From: Streptomyces smaragdinus
GTDB lineage: Bacteria; Actinomycetota; Actinomycetes; Streptomycetales; Streptomycetaceae
Direction: 5' to 3'
NCBI RefSeq assembly: GCF_009604385.1
Contig: NZ_WEGJ01000048.1
Span: 1 to 39,613, forward strand
DNA length: 39,613 bases
Shown: piece by piece, positions 7,766 through 15,362 of the stretch
Numbering within the stretch: the first letter of the stretch is position 1
How the letters are laid out: every line of letters starts with the position of its first letter
Position numbers and translations under genes: made by a program
Notes under the pieces: generated by a model
What the model saw: only the letters and a program-made list of their open reading frames with translations
Told to the model about the DNA's origin: nothing
The model's database searches: none

Positions 7766-8236
7766 TCAGTCGCCGTCCGCCGTGTCCACGCCGTCCATCA
7801 GGTTGTCGTACCAGGGGCGGTCCGGGGCGCCGTCGCCGTCGCGGTCGCGGTCCGACTTCGCGGAGGGGCCCCGTACCGTGTAGCCCGTCTCGCCGGGGGC
7901 CACGTAGTGGAGGCGCAGGCGGGCCTCGCGGCGGGCGTACTCGTCGTCCTGCCAGCGGGCCTTCTCGTCGCGGAGCTTCTCCACCCGCGCCGCCGCCCGC
8001 TCCTTCTCCCGCCGCTGGTCGGCGATCTCCGCCCGCTGGGACACGTACTGCCGCATCGGGTACGCCAGCGCCACGATCAGGGAGCACACCACCAGCGCGA
8101 GGACCGCCGCGCGGCCCGTGAGGCGGCTGCGGCGGACGGGGCGGGCCCGGTAGACGCGCTCGGAGACCCGGACGGCGGCCTGTTCGCCGAGCAGCCGCAG
8201 CCGGGTCGTGGTCGAGAAGCGTTCCTTGGGAGGCAT
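7766..8236 (-). CDS. divIC: Septum formation initiator DivIC/FtsB family
   Basis: A 156-residue bitopic membrane protein of the divisome, the FtsB/DivIC partner of FtsL. The basic cytoplasmic N-terminus (1-42) precedes one transmembrane segment (about 43-62). A short extracytoplasmic coiled coil rich in Arg/Glu/Lys (about 65-105) follows, then the typical LRLHYVAPGETGY segment and an acidic tail. In Streptomyces DivIC supports sporulation septation. The ATG at 8236 follows a TACCCT -10 box by 7 nt, suggesting a leaderless mRNA. The strong hairpin at 8282-8315 isolates it from eno. Confidence 0.92.
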   Translation of the reverse strand: MPPKERFSTTTRLRLLGEQAAVRVSERVYRARPVRRSRLTGRAAVLALVVCSLIVALAYPMRQYVSQRAEIADQRREKERAAARVEKLRDEKARWQDDEYARREARLRLHYVAPGETGYTVRGPSAKSDRDRDGDGAPDRPWYDNLMDGVDTADGD

Positions 8237-8243
8237 CGGCCCT

Positions 8244-8249
8244 AGGGTA
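8244..8249 (-). promoter_or_regulatory. -10 box for a leaderless divIC transcript
   Basis: The minus strand reads TACCCT, then 7 nt, then the ATG. Transcription would begin at or next to the start codon. No clear -35 is seen. Confidence 0.45.
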
Positions 8250-8281
8250 GTCCGCCGTACAGATGCACGACGCGAAACGCG

Positions 8282-8315
8282 CGGACGGCCGCCCCGGGGC
8301 CGGGGCGGCCGTCCG
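8282..8315 (-). terminator. Enolase terminator
   Basis: A perfect 16-bp inverted repeat (CGGACGGCCGCCCCGG and its complement) with a 2-nt spacer. It starts 15 nt after the eno stop codon. Confidence 0.85.
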
Positions 8316-8330
8316 TACGAGAAGCGGGTG

Positions 8331-9611
8331 TTACTTGGTGAAGCGCGGGAACGCGCTGCGGCCCGCGTACTCCGCCGCGTCGTCGAGGATCTCCTCGATA
8401 CGCAGCAGCTGGTTGTACTTGGCGACGCGCTCGGAGCGGGCCGGGGCGCCGGTCTTGATCTGGCCGCAGTTCACGGCGACGGCCAGGTCGGCGATGGTGA
8501 CGTCCTCGGTCTCGCCGGAGCGGTGCGACATCATGCACTTGAAGCCGCTGCGCTGCGCGAGGTCGACGGCGTCCAGGGTCTCCGTGAGGGAGCCGATCTG
8601 GTTGACCTTGACCAGCAGGGCGTTCGCGGTGCCCTCGTCGATGCCGCGGGCGAGGCGCTCGGGGTTGGTGACGAACAGGTCGTCGCCGACGATCTGCACC
8701 TTGTCGCCCAGCTTGTCCGTGAGGACCTTCCAGCCGGCCCAGTCCTCCTCGTTCAGCGGGTCCTCGATGGAGACCAGCGGGTACGCGGCGACGAGCTCCT
8801 CGTAGTACTCCGTCATCTCGGCGGCGGAGCGGTTCTTGCCCTCGAAGACGTACGAACCGTCCTTGTAGAACTCGGAGGCGGCGACGTCCAGCGCCAGGGC
8901 GATGTCCTGGCCGGCGGTGTAGCCCGCCTTCTGGATGGCCTCGATGATGAGGTCGAGGGCCTCGCGGTTGGAGTCCAGGTTCGGGGCGAAGCCGCCCTCG
9001 TCGCCCAGGCCCGTGGACAGGCCGCGCTCCTTCAGGACGCCCTTGAGGGTGTGGTAGACCTCGGCGCCCCAGCGGACGGCCTCGGAGAAGGTCTCCGCGC
9101 CGATCGGGGCGATCATGAACTCCTGGATGTCGACGTTGGAGTCGGCGTGGCTGCCGCCGTTCAGGATGTTCATCATCGGGACGGGCAGCACATGCGCGTT
9201 CGGTCCGCCCAGGTAGCGGAAGAGCGGCAGGTCGGAGGCCTCGGAGGCGGCGTGGGCGACGGCCAGGGAGACGCCGAGGATGGCGTTGGCGCCGAGCGAG
9301 GACTTGTCCGGGGTGGCGTCCAGGTCGAACATCGCCTGGTCGATCAGCCGCTGCTCGGTGGCGTCGTAGCCGACGAGCTCCGGGCCGATCTGCTCGATGA
9401 CGGCGAGGACGGCCTTCTCCACGCCCTTGCCGCCGTAGCGGGCCTTGTCACCGTCACGCAGCTCAAGGGCCTCGAAGGCGCCGGTGGAGGCGCCGGACGG
9501 GACGGCGGCACGGCCCGTGCTGCCGTCGTCGAGGCCGACCTCGACCTCGACCGTGGGATTGCCGCGGGAATCCAGGATCTCGCGGGCTACGACGACGTCG
9601 ATCGACGGCAC
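8331..9611 (-). CDS. eno: Enolase
   Basis: Glycolytic enzyme converting 2-phosphoglycerate to phosphoenolpyruvate; cytoplasmic, Mg-dependent. The protein has 426 residues, the standard length. It begins with the ARE(I)LDSRGNPTVEVEV signature and has the substrate loop LNGGSHADSN, Mg ligands in ALDVAASEF and SIEDPLNE and GDDLFVTNP, then KVNQIGSLTET with the catalytic lysine and SHRSGETED near the C-terminus. The GTG start at 9611 has AAGGAG 5-6 nt upstream. The gene stands alone between strong hairpins, with a -10-like TAGGCT at 9656-9661. Confidence 0.98.
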   Translation of the reverse strand: MPSIDVVVAREILDSRGNPTVEVEVGLDDGSTGRAAVPSGASTGAFEALELRDGDKARYGGKGVEKAVLAVIEQIGPELVGYDATEQRLIDQAMFDLDATPDKSSLGANAILGVSLAVAHAASEASDLPLFRYLGGPNAHVLPVPMMNILNGGSHADSNVDIQEFMIAPIGAETFSEAVRWGAEVYHTLKGVLKERGLSTGLGDEGGFAPNLDSNREALDLIIEAIQKAGYTAGQDIALALDVAASEFYKDGSYVFEGKNRSAAEMTEYYEELVAAYPLVSIEDPLNEEDWAGWKVLTDKLGDKVQIVGDDLFVTNPERLARGIDEGTANALLVKVNQIGSLTETLDAVDLAQRSGFKCMMSHRSGETEDVTIADLAVAVNCGQIKTGAPARSERVAKYNQLLRIEEILDDAAEYAGRSAFPRFTK

Positions 9612-9722
9612 GGTTTCTCCTTCGGAGGATGGCTTCTGTGTGCGGTGCGGGTCCGAGCCTAGCCGCTCGGGGTGAACGGGGGCGGACCGGACCGAGTGCC
9701 GGACAGCGACATCCGGAGCGGC

Positions 9723-9758
9723 GGATTCCGCGGCCCTGGGGTGTGGGCCGCGGAATCC
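9723..9758. terminator. Strong hairpin between rpfA and eno
   Basis: A perfect 14-bp inverted repeat, GGATTCCGCGGCCC (9723-9736) with GGGCCGCGGAATCC (9745-9758), 8-nt loop. It probably ends rpfA transcription before the eno promoter. Confidence 0.8.
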
Positions 9759-9807
9759 GTTCCCGGCTCAGGGTCGCCGCGCGACGGCCGCGCGTGCCAC
9801 CCCGATC

Positions 9808-9832
9808 GACCCCAGCCCGTCGGGCCGGGGTC
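9808..9832 (-). terminator. First rpfA terminator hairpin
   Basis: GACCCC...GGGGTC with additional inner pairing CCCG/CGGG. It starts 12 nt after the rpfA stop codon and acts in tandem with 9723-9758. Confidence 0.6.
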
Positions 9833-9844
9833 TTCCTGGGGCCG

Positions 9845-10543
9845 TCAGGTGATGTTGAGCTCCTGTCCGGGGCGGATCAGGTCGGGGTCGGCGCCGACGG
9901 TGCCGGCGTTCGCCTCGTACAGCTCCTGCCAGCCGCCGTCGACGCCCTGCTCGCGGGCGATGTCGTCGAGGGTGTCGCCGCGCTCGACGACGTAGACGGC
10001 GCGGAACACGGTGCGCGAGCCCCGTTTGGCCTCCGCCTCGGCCCGGGCCGCCGCCCGCTCCTCGGCGCGCTCGCGGGTGGCGGCCCGGGCGGCGGAGCGC
10101 TCGCGGGCCTTGGCCTCGGCGACGTCGGGGGCCGCGGAGTCGTGGCGCAGGCCCGCCCGCGGGGCGCAGACGGGCCAGGCGCCTGGGCCCTGCATGCTCA
10201 GCAGCCGTTCGGCCACCGCGATCTGCTGCTCCTTGGTGGCCAGATCGGCCCGGTGGGCGTACGTGCTGCCGCCGGCGGCGAGCCAGCTGGACTGGGAGAA
10301 CTGCACGCCACCGAAGTAGCCGTTGCCGGTGTTGATGGCCCAGTTCCCGCCGGACTCGCATCTGGCGACCTCCTCCCAGGTGTCGATGGGGGCGGCGGAG
10401 GCCGGGCCGGCGGCCAGCATGGGGAGGGCTACGCAGGTGCTGGTCGCCCCGAGGAGGAGGGCGATCCGGCGGTGTACGGCCGCGCTGGACGGGGCCGTAG
10501 CGGAGGAATCACCAGAATGACGCGAATGCTGCATGACATTCAC
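9845..10543 (-). CDS. rpfA: Resuscitation-promoting factor RpfA (transglycosylase + LysM)
   Basis: A secreted muralytic enzyme that cleaves peptidoglycan and helps spore germination. The protein has 232 residues: signal peptide ending near AGPASA-AP (about residue 50), Rpf lysozyme-like domain (about 54-128) with catalytic Glu63 in CESGGNW and a likely Cys62-Cys126 disulfide, an Ala/Arg/Glu-rich linker (about 139-176), and a C-terminal LysM cell-wall-binding domain (about 183-231). The GTG at 10543 is used here; ATG at 10534, after GAGAAG, is an equally plausible start. The leader carries a ydaO-type riboswitch, so expression should fall when c-di-AMP is high. Confidence 0.93.
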   Translation of the reverse strand: MNVMQHSRHSGDSSATAPSSAAVHRRIALLLGATSTCVALPMLAAGPASAAPIDTWEEVARCESGGNWAINTGNGYFGGVQFSQSSWLAAGGSTYAHRADLATKEQQIAVAERLLSMQGPGAWPVCAPRAGLRHDSAAPDVAEAKARERSAARAATRERAEERAAARAEAEAKRGSRTVFRAVYVVERGDTLDDIAREQGVDGGWQELYEANAGTVGADPDLIRPGQELNIT

Positions 10544-10550
10544 TTCTCAC

Positions 10551-10745
10551 CGACGCCTGCGAGGTGAGCTGTCGGGTTCGGGCCAATGAGTGCCCGGCCG
10601 TGTGTGCTCCCACACGACTTCACCCCTAGCCGGGGGCGGCCCGCCTCGACGGGCCTGTCCGGCGCTTACCTGGGTCCCCCGCTCCTGTCTGCGGTGTGCT
10701 TGCGCAGGTGTCCGGGAAACGCCGACAGGATTCGGCGAGGCGATC
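10551..10745 (-). promoter_or_regulatory. ydaO-type c-di-AMP riboswitch in the rpfA leader
   Basis: Read leftward, the leader opens with GATCGCCT and GCCGAATCC and contains ACCCAGGTA and CTAGGGGTGAA. It ends with CCCGACAGCTCACCTCGC and AGGCGTC, all hallmarks of the ydaO class. P1 forms between 10738-10745 and 10551-10558. Only 8-16 nt separate it from the rpfA start, so it could act on ribosome access or by attenuation. A ydaO riboswitch on rpfA is established in S. coelicolor. Confidence 0.93.
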
Positions 10746-10771
10746 CCCGGTGCCCACCGTTGGCGGGCGAG

Positions 10772-10785
10772 GTGACGGTAAGCAC
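10772..10785 (-). promoter_or_regulatory. CRP-like site at the rpfA promoter
   Basis: The minus strand reads GTGCTTACCGTCAC, an exact match to GTGNNNNNNGNCAC, the motif described for Streptomyces Crp. It overlaps the proposed -10 box. With seven defined bases, chance matches are expected in a window this size; the promoter position supports it. Confidence 0.5.
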
Positions 10786-10804
10786 ACAAACATGCCGTGT
10801 TCAA
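10775..10804 (-). promoter_or_regulatory. rpfA promoter
   Basis: The minus strand reads TTGAAC, 18 nt, TACCGT, a reasonable housekeeping promoter. Transcription would start near 10768, about 23 nt before riboswitch P1. The 10746-10989 interval holds this promoter and the rpfC terminator. Confidence 0.55.
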
Positions 10805-10897
10805 AGATTTCGGCGTCGCGTCGCGGGCGCTCGGCCGAATGGCGTCAAAGAGCGCTTATGCGCAGGTGAATGGAGCATTCGGGGCCGTACGGCGAAA

Positions 10898-10920
10898 GGC
10901 CGCCGGAAAACCCGGCGGCC
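10898..10920 (-). terminator. rpfC-like gene terminator
   Basis: The minus strand reads GGCCGCCGG, loop GTTTT, CCGGCGGCC, then TTT. It is a textbook intrinsic terminator about 70 nt after the stop codon. Confidence 0.9.
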
Positions 10921-10989
10921 TCGTATTCGCTCTGATGCACTAATTGTGCGACAGGGTGCGGAAATCGTCCGACGACTGTCGCGACGACC

Positions 10990-11973
10990 TCAGCGGTAGC
11001 TCGTTTCCCCGTACTGACCAGCGTCGACGCCGTCGATGTCGACGTCCGGCAGCTCGTCGATGGCCCGGCCCAGGGAGCCCCAGGGGGCCTCGGTGGCGTC
11101 GTAGCCGCCGATTGACGACCGAACGTCACCCGCTCGGCCGGTCCCGTCACCCTGGGTGAAACCGTTCGACGGCCGCGTCGAGCCGGACGTGTCCTCCAGC
11201 GAGGACAGCCCCCGGCTGCTCGGCGCCGCGGACTCCGCGGCGGTGCTGTCGTCGGAGGGGCTGGAGCTGTTGCCCCAGTCGCTGCCGACCGTGCCCTCGG
11301 TCTCCAGCGGGTCGAGGCCGTCGAGGCCGCCCAGGCCGTCGAGGCCGGTCGAGCCGTCCGTACGGGACGCGTCGGTGCCGGTGTCGCGGTGCCTGCCGCT
11401 GCCCTGGTCCGAGCTGTGCAGCTGGCCCTTGGCGTCCTCGGCGGAGCTGCCGCGGTGCTTGCCGTTGCCGTTGTCGTCCTTCTCGCCGCCGGCGTCCCGG
11501 CCGGCGTTCTCGAAGACCGGGACGAACCCGGCGTCCTCGCGCTCGAAGTCCGGGTAGTCCTGGCCCGGGTCGATCTCCGGGTCGGCGGCGCCCTGCTTCA
11601 GACCGCTCAGGTCGGCGCACTGGGCGAAGGCGTCCTCGCCGAGGTCCTGCATCATGCGCTCGCCGACGGTGATCTGCTGGGCCCGGCTGGCGTAGTCGGG
11701 GCGGGAGGCGTACTCCTGGCCGCCGTACTGCTCCCACTGCTCGGGCGTCATCTGCAGACCGCCGTAGTGGCCGTTGCCCGTGTCGGCGCTCCACAGGGCG
11801 TCGCTCTCGCATTCGGCGACCTTGTTCCACGGTGTGCCGCCGCCGTCCGCGGCGAACGCCATGGAGCCCGCCGCGAGCAGCGGCAGGGCGATTCCGGCGG
11901 TGGTCACACCCGCGTTGACGACGAAGGCGGGAGCCTGTTTGGGGCGACGGTGGCGACCGTTCCCGGTGCGCAT
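10990..11973 (-). CDS. rpfC: Rpf-family transglycosylase with long low-complexity tail (RpfC-like)
   Basis: A secreted 327-residue protein. A signal peptide ends near SMAFA-AD (residue 42). The Rpf domain spans about 46-122 and keeps catalytic Glu56, but the usual CESGGNW motif reads CESDALW. The remaining ~200 residues are Asp/Gly/Ser-rich and probably unstructured, with a short LDGL/GGLDGL repeat. There is no LysM. Position next to rpfA matches S. coelicolor rpfC, but the symbol rests on synteny. A good promoter precedes it (12017-12046), and GAGAGG precedes the ATG. No riboswitch is seen on this gene. Confidence 0.85.
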   Translation of the reverse strand: MRTGNGRHRRPKQAPAFVVNAGVTTAGIALPLLAAGSMAFAADGGGTPWNKVAECESDALWSADTGNGHYGGLQMTPEQWEQYGGQEYASRPDYASRAQQITVGERMMQDLGEDAFAQCADLSGLKQGAADPEIDPGQDYPDFEREDAGFVPVFENAGRDAGGEKDDNGNGKHRGSSAEDAKGQLHSSDQGSGRHRDTGTDASRTDGSTGLDGLGGLDGLDPLETEGTVGSDWGNSSSPSDDSTAAESAAPSSRGLSSLEDTSGSTRPSNGFTQGDGTGRAGDVRSSIGGYDATEAPWGSLGRAIDELPDVDIDGVDAGQYGETSYR

Positions 11974-12016
11974 GCTGTTGCCTCTCGTTCAGCCGTACGT
12001 TTGAGCGTTGGGCGTG

Positions 12017-12046
12017 AACATAGTCGCGATCGAGGCACGATCACAA
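12017..12046 (-). promoter_or_regulatory. rpfC-like gene promoter
   Basis: The minus strand reads TTGTGA, 18 nt, TATGTT, giving a leader of roughly 35 nt. An imperfect CRP-like motif (GTGAACATAGTCGC, one mismatch) overlaps the -10. Confidence 0.5.
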
Positions 12047-12095
12047 GTCGATCCCCCGGAGATAACGCGTATGTCACAGGTCATCTCCCGTACGG

Positions 12096-13322
12096 CTACA
12101 AAGACTTGGAGGGGGTGGATTCCCGGGGTGTGAACTCCACCGGCAGCGTGCGCAGTCCGCGCATGATGAGCCCGCCGCGCCAGCGCAATTCGGCCGGATC
12201 CGCCGCGAGCCGCAGGTCCGGGACACGGCGCAGGAGGGTGCCGATCGCGGTCTGCCCCTCGAGGCGGGCGAGGGGGGCGCCGAGGCAGTAGTGGATGCCG
12301 TGGCCGTAGCCCAGGTGCTGGTTGTCCCGGCGAGTCAGGTCCAGGGTGTCGGGGTCAGTGAAGCGGGCGGGGTCGCGGTCGGCGGCGGCGAGGACGACGA
12401 GGACGGGGTCGCCGGCGGGGATGTGCTCGCCGCCGATCTCCAGGGGGGCGGTGGCGAAGCGCCAGGTGGCCAGCTCCACCGGGCCGTCGTAGCGCAGGAG
12501 CTCCTCGACGGCCGGAGGCAGCAGCTCGGGGGCGGCGGCCAGGCGGTCCTTCTCGGCGGGGTGGCGCAGGAGCTGGTAGACGCCGTTGCCGATGAGGTTG
12601 ACGGTGGTCTCGAAGCCGGCGAAGAGGAGGATGAAGGCCATCGCGGCGGCCTCGTTCTCCGTGAGGTGCTCGCCGTGGTCGCTGGCGCGGATCAGGCCGG
12701 AGATCAGGTCGTCGCCGGGGGCGTCGCGCTTGCGGTGGATCAGTTCGGCGAGGTACGCGCGCATCTTCTTCACCGAGCGGGCTACGCCGCCGCGCGGGCC
12801 CTTGCCGTGATGGATCATCATGCCCGCCCAGTCGCGGAAGTCGTCCTGGTCCTCGGCCGGTACGCCGAGCAGGTCGCAGATGGCGTAGATGGGGAGCGGG
12901 AAGGCGAACTCGTGGATGAGGTCCGCCTCGCCGCGTGCCGCGAAGCCGTCGATGAGGCGGTCGGTCAGCTCCTGGACGCGCGGGGCGAACTCGGCGACGG
13001 TGCGCGGGGTGAACGCCTTGGACACCAGGCGGCGCAGGCGGGTGTGGTCGGGCGGGTCGATGTTGAGCAGGTGGGTCATGAGGCCCGCGCTACGTTCGCC
13101 CGGGATGCCCGTCTTGTCGCTGGCGTGGCGGGTGGGGTTCTTCGACAGCCGCGGGTCGGCGAGCGCCTGGCGGGCGTCCGCGTACCGGGTGACCAGCCAG
13201 GCCTCCACCCCGCTGGGCAGCGTGGTGCGGTGGACGGGGGCGTGCTCGCGCAGCCAGGCGTACGCGGGGTAGGGGTCGCTCGCGAACTCCCGGCTGAACA
13301 GCGCGGGGGGCTCAGCGGTCAC
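12096..13322 (-). CDS. Cytochrome P450, CYP107-like
   Basis: A soluble class I P450 mono-oxygenase of 408 residues. The I-helix oxygen-binding motif is FAGFETT (234-240), the K-helix ExxR is EELLR (273-277), and the heme loop LGYGHGIHYCLG has the thiolate Cys346. The position usually held by Phe in the heme loop is Leu. By family and position beside rpfC it probably corresponds to CYP107U1 of S. coelicolor, linked to sporulation and antibiotic output; this is inference. The GTG start at 13322 lies inside the end of mazG (11-nt overlap) with GGAGG 9 nt upstream, so it is probably co-translated. No ferredoxin gene is adjacent. Confidence 0.93.
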   Translation of the reverse strand: MTAEPPALFSREFASDPYPAYAWLREHAPVHRTTLPSGVEAWLVTRYADARQALADPRLSKNPTRHASDKTGIPGERSAGLMTHLLNIDPPDHTRLRRLVSKAFTPRTVAEFAPRVQELTDRLIDGFAARGEADLIHEFAFPLPIYAICDLLGVPAEDQDDFRDWAGMMIHHGKGPRGGVARSVKKMRAYLAELIHRKRDAPGDDLISGLIRASDHGEHLTENEAAAMAFILLFAGFETTVNLIGNGVYQLLRHPAEKDRLAAAPELLPPAVEELLRYDGPVELATWRFATAPLEIGGEHIPAGDPVLVVLAAADRDPARFTDPDTLDLTRRDNQHLGYGHGIHYCLGAPLARLEGQTAIGTLLRRVPDLRLAADPAELRWRGGLIMRGLRTLPVEFTPRESTPSKSL

Positions 13323-14292
13323 GGGACTCGGCCTCCGCCGCCCGGATCGCCTCGCGGTACGCCCGCGCGGCGCGGCGCAGGGCGGTCTCCGGGTCGGTGC
13401 CGGCGGCCTCCGCCCGTACCGCCAGCGCCAGCAGCTCGGCGCCGAAGCCGGTCGCGCCGGCGGGGGCGGCGGGCAGCGGGACGTCGAGTCCGGCCGTGCG
13501 GACGCGGGAGGCGAGCTTGGCGGCGAGGGCGAGGGCGGGCTGGGCGAGGGGGACGCCCTCGGTGATGGAGTCGCGCTGCTTCTCCTCGGCCTTGATACGG
13601 ATCCAGTTCGCGCGGACCTCCTCGGGCGTCTCCGCAGTCTCGTCACCGAAGACATGGGGATGGCGAAGGATCAGCTTCTCCACGAGCGTCCCCGCCACGT
13701 CGTCGATGGAGAACGGCTCCTCCGGGTCCTCCTCCGCGATCCGGGCGTGGAAGACGACCTGCAGCAGTACGTCCCCCAGCTCCTCGCGCAGCGCCTCCCG
13801 GTCGCCCGCCTCGATCGCCTCGACCAGCTCGTACGCCTCCTCCAGGCCGTACTTCACCAGCCCCTCGCTGGTCTGCCCCCCGGTCCACGGGCACTGTGCG
13901 CGCACCCGGTCCATCACCTGGACCAGGTCCAGCAGCCGGGCGCCCGGCAGGTCGTACGAGCCGGGCAGCAGCTCCAGCGCCGGCATCTCCTCGCGCCCGG
14001 AGCCCGCCATCCGCGCGAGGCCGTCGGTGAGGGCGCTCTCCCCGGCGGCGGACGTGACGACGACCACCGTCCGGCCGCCGGCGCGGCACTCCTCGACCAG
14101 CTCGCGGGCGTCCGGGACGGCGGCGGTGACCTCGACGCCGGCCTGGCGGAGGTAGGGCAGCTGCGGGTGGTCGGGCTCGGCGCACAGCACGCGGTCGGCG
14201 CCGCGCAGCGCCTCCCACGCCGGCCAGGAGAGCAGCCCGGGGGCGACCCGGTGGGAGGTGGTCAGCAGCACGATGCGCCCGTTGTCGTTCAC
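13312..14292 (-). CDS. mazG: MazG-family nucleoside triphosphate pyrophosphohydrolase with extra N-terminal domain
   Basis: A house-cleaning NTP pyrophosphatase of 326 residues. The first ~100 residues resemble part of a tetrapyrrole-methylase (YabN-like) domain (IVLLTTSHRVAPGLLSW... TVVVVTSAAGES). They lack a full SAM-binding core, so this part may be vestigial. The MazG domain follows from about residue 105, with GLEEAYELVEAI (EExxE) and LREELGDVLLQVVFHA (ExxD) supplying the Mg ligands. A C-terminal Ala-rich region carries the second, degenerate repeat. The gene starts with GTG and overlaps the P450 gene downstream. Confidence 0.92.
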   Translation of the reverse strand: MNDNGRIVLLTTSHRVAPGLLSWPAWEALRGADRVLCAEPDHPQLPYLRQAGVEVTAAVPDARELVEECRAGGRTVVVVTSAAGESALTDGLARMAGSGREEMPALELLPGSYDLPGARLLDLVQVMDRVRAQCPWTGGQTSEGLVKYGLEEAYELVEAIEAGDREALREELGDVLLQVVFHARIAEEDPEEPFSIDDVAGTLVEKLILRHPHVFGDETAETPEEVRANWIRIKAEEKQRDSITEGVPLAQPALALAAKLASRVRTAGLDVPLPAAPAGATGFGAELLALAVRAEAAGTDPETALRRAARAYREAIRAAEAESRDR

Positions 14293-14356
14293 GGGAAGAG
14301 GCTAATCGCCGGGGCCGGGGGCCGCCGAACGCGGTCCGCCCGGCCTCGTAGGCCGC

Positions 14357-14379
14357 CCCCCTCGCGGCAGAGGAGGGGG
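14357..14379 (-). terminator. Hairpin abutting the SurA-like gene stop
   Basis: CCCCCTC (14357-14363) pairs with GAGGGGG (14373-14379) immediately after the stop codon of the leftward lipoprotein gene. Confidence 0.55.
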
Positions 14380-15039
14380 TTACTGGAGCGGGACGGCGGA
14401 CTGCTGGGCCTCGCGGTCGACGGTGACCTGCTTGATCCACTTGAACTTGGTGTCCTTGAAGTTGCCCATCTCGGCGTCCCAGGCCCCGAAGCGGGGGTTG
14501 ACCTCGATGTCGAGCTCCTTGGACGCCTTGACCAGCGCGTCGTTGACGGCGGCCTCCGCCTCGGGGGAACCCGGCGCGGCGCCGGACGCTTCGGTGAGCT
14601 TGATGCCCTGAGTCTGCAGCCGCAGCCATGCGTCCATCTGGTCAGGAGTCATGGCGGCCTGCGTGAGCATCATCTGCTTGAGGGCCTCAGGGCCGCCGGC
14701 CTGCTGCTCGTACTGCTTCCTGTAGACGTCGACGTCGTCGTCGGTGACCTTGATGCCCTCGTCCTCGGCGGCACGGTCCACCACCCTCGTCAGCACCATG
14801 AAGTAGAGCGTCTGCCGCATCAGCGTCCCCGTCTGCTTGACGAGTTCCTCGCCGTTCGGCGCCGCGCGCTGGGCGTCGCGGACGTCGGCGGCGCGGGACT
14901 GGACCTCCTCGACCGTGATCCGGTCCCCGCCGAGCGTGGCGGCCGCGCCGGCCTGGACCGTACCGCCGCAGGCGGAGAGCAGTGGGACGCCCAGCAGGGC
15001 GAGCAGCACGGCGAACTTGGGACCTGCGGCGTTGCGCAT
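14380..15039 (-). CDS. SurA N-terminal-like lipoprotein
   Basis: A 219-residue secreted lipoprotein. Signal peptide hydrophobic core 9-21, lipobox LLSAC with lipidated Cys24. The mature part resembles the N-terminal chaperone domain of SurA/PrsA-type foldases (GGDRITVEEVQSR... RQTLYFMVLTRVVDRAAEDEGIKVTDDDVDVYRKQYEQ). No parvulin isomerase domain follows, so it is probably a folding helper without catalysis. The ATG start has GGAGG 5 nt upstream. A palindrome (15084-15103) sits in its promoter. Confidence 0.88.
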   Translation of the reverse strand: MRNAAGPKFAVLLALLGVPLLSACGGTVQAGAAATLGGDRITVEEVQSRAADVRDAQRAAPNGEELVKQTGTLMRQTLYFMVLTRVVDRAAEDEGIKVTDDDVDVYRKQYEQQAGGPEALKQMMLTQAAMTPDQMDAWLRLQTQGIKLTEASGAAPGSPEAEAAVNDALVKASKELDIEVNPRFGAWDAEMGNFKDTKFKWIKQVTVDREAQQSAVPLQ

Positions 15040-15083
15040 TGCAGCCTCCGAGGCGGCGTCCGGGAATCGGCGAGCGTGAGGAT

Positions 15084-15103
15084 ATCGTGAACTGAGTCAC
15101 GAT
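15084..15103 (-). promoter_or_regulatory. CRP-like palindrome in the lipoprotein promoter
   Basis: ATCGTGA-ACTGAG-TCACGAT is a perfect 7-bp inverted repeat with a 6-nt spacer. It contains GTGAACTGAGTCAC, an exact GTGN6GNCAC match (15087-15100). On the minus strand it adjoins a TATCCT -10 box (15079-15084) and fills the spacer to a poor -35. Confidence 0.55.
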
Positions 15104-15227
15104 CTTAGGCGGGGGATCCGCCGGGGACCACACCTTCTTCGCGGTCGCTTCCGTTCGCCCGCCGTCCGCGGTCCGACCTCGTCGCGGAGCCGTTCGTCGA
15201 CGTCTCGGCCGGGCGGGGGCGTGGAGT

Positions 15228-15320
15228 GTGCTGGCGGGGCTGACGGTGTTGAGTATCGGGTGCTCGTTCGGGCTGAGTCTGGGGTGGCAGCGGCTGGGGT
15301 TGAAGAAGATCCTGGGGTGA
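15228..15320 (+). pseudogene. Possible remnant or tiny membrane peptide
   Basis: A plus-strand frame ending at TGA 15318-15320 encodes LAGLTVLSIGCSFGLSLGW followed by a basic QRLGLKK tail. It looks like one transmembrane helix with a basic C-terminus and has strongly G/C-biased third positions. The only usable start is GTG at 15228 (30 residues) without a ribosome site. The same frame stays open back to a stop at 15093 with no other start. It could be the end of a decayed gene or a small real peptide. Confidence 0.3.
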
Positions 15321-15325
15321 CGGTC

Positions 15326-15355
15326 TTGGTGTGAACCGTGTCAACACCGTAGGGT
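15326..15355 (+). promoter_or_regulatory. Promoter and operator of the HsdM-like gene
   Basis: TTGGTG (15326-15331), 18-nt spacer, TAGGGT (15350-15355). The start should fall at the ATG 15363, giving a leaderless mRNA. The spacer holds an imperfect inverted repeat containing GTGAACCGTGTCAA (15331-15344), one mismatch from the CRP motif. Confidence 0.6.
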
Positions 15356-15362
15356 GGGCCGT

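Noticed and set aside
13312..13322. Sequencing frameshift joining mazG and the P450 gene
   Set aside because: The 11-nt overlap has a good GGAGG site and GTG start, and both proteins are complete, so it is normal translational coupling.
15102..15110. TTA at 15105 and other TTA triplets in the window as further bldA targets
   Set aside because: They lie in intergenic DNA, stop-codon complements or out of frame (for example CGT TAC and AAT TAC); only the two in the 25535 gene are in-frame Leu codons.
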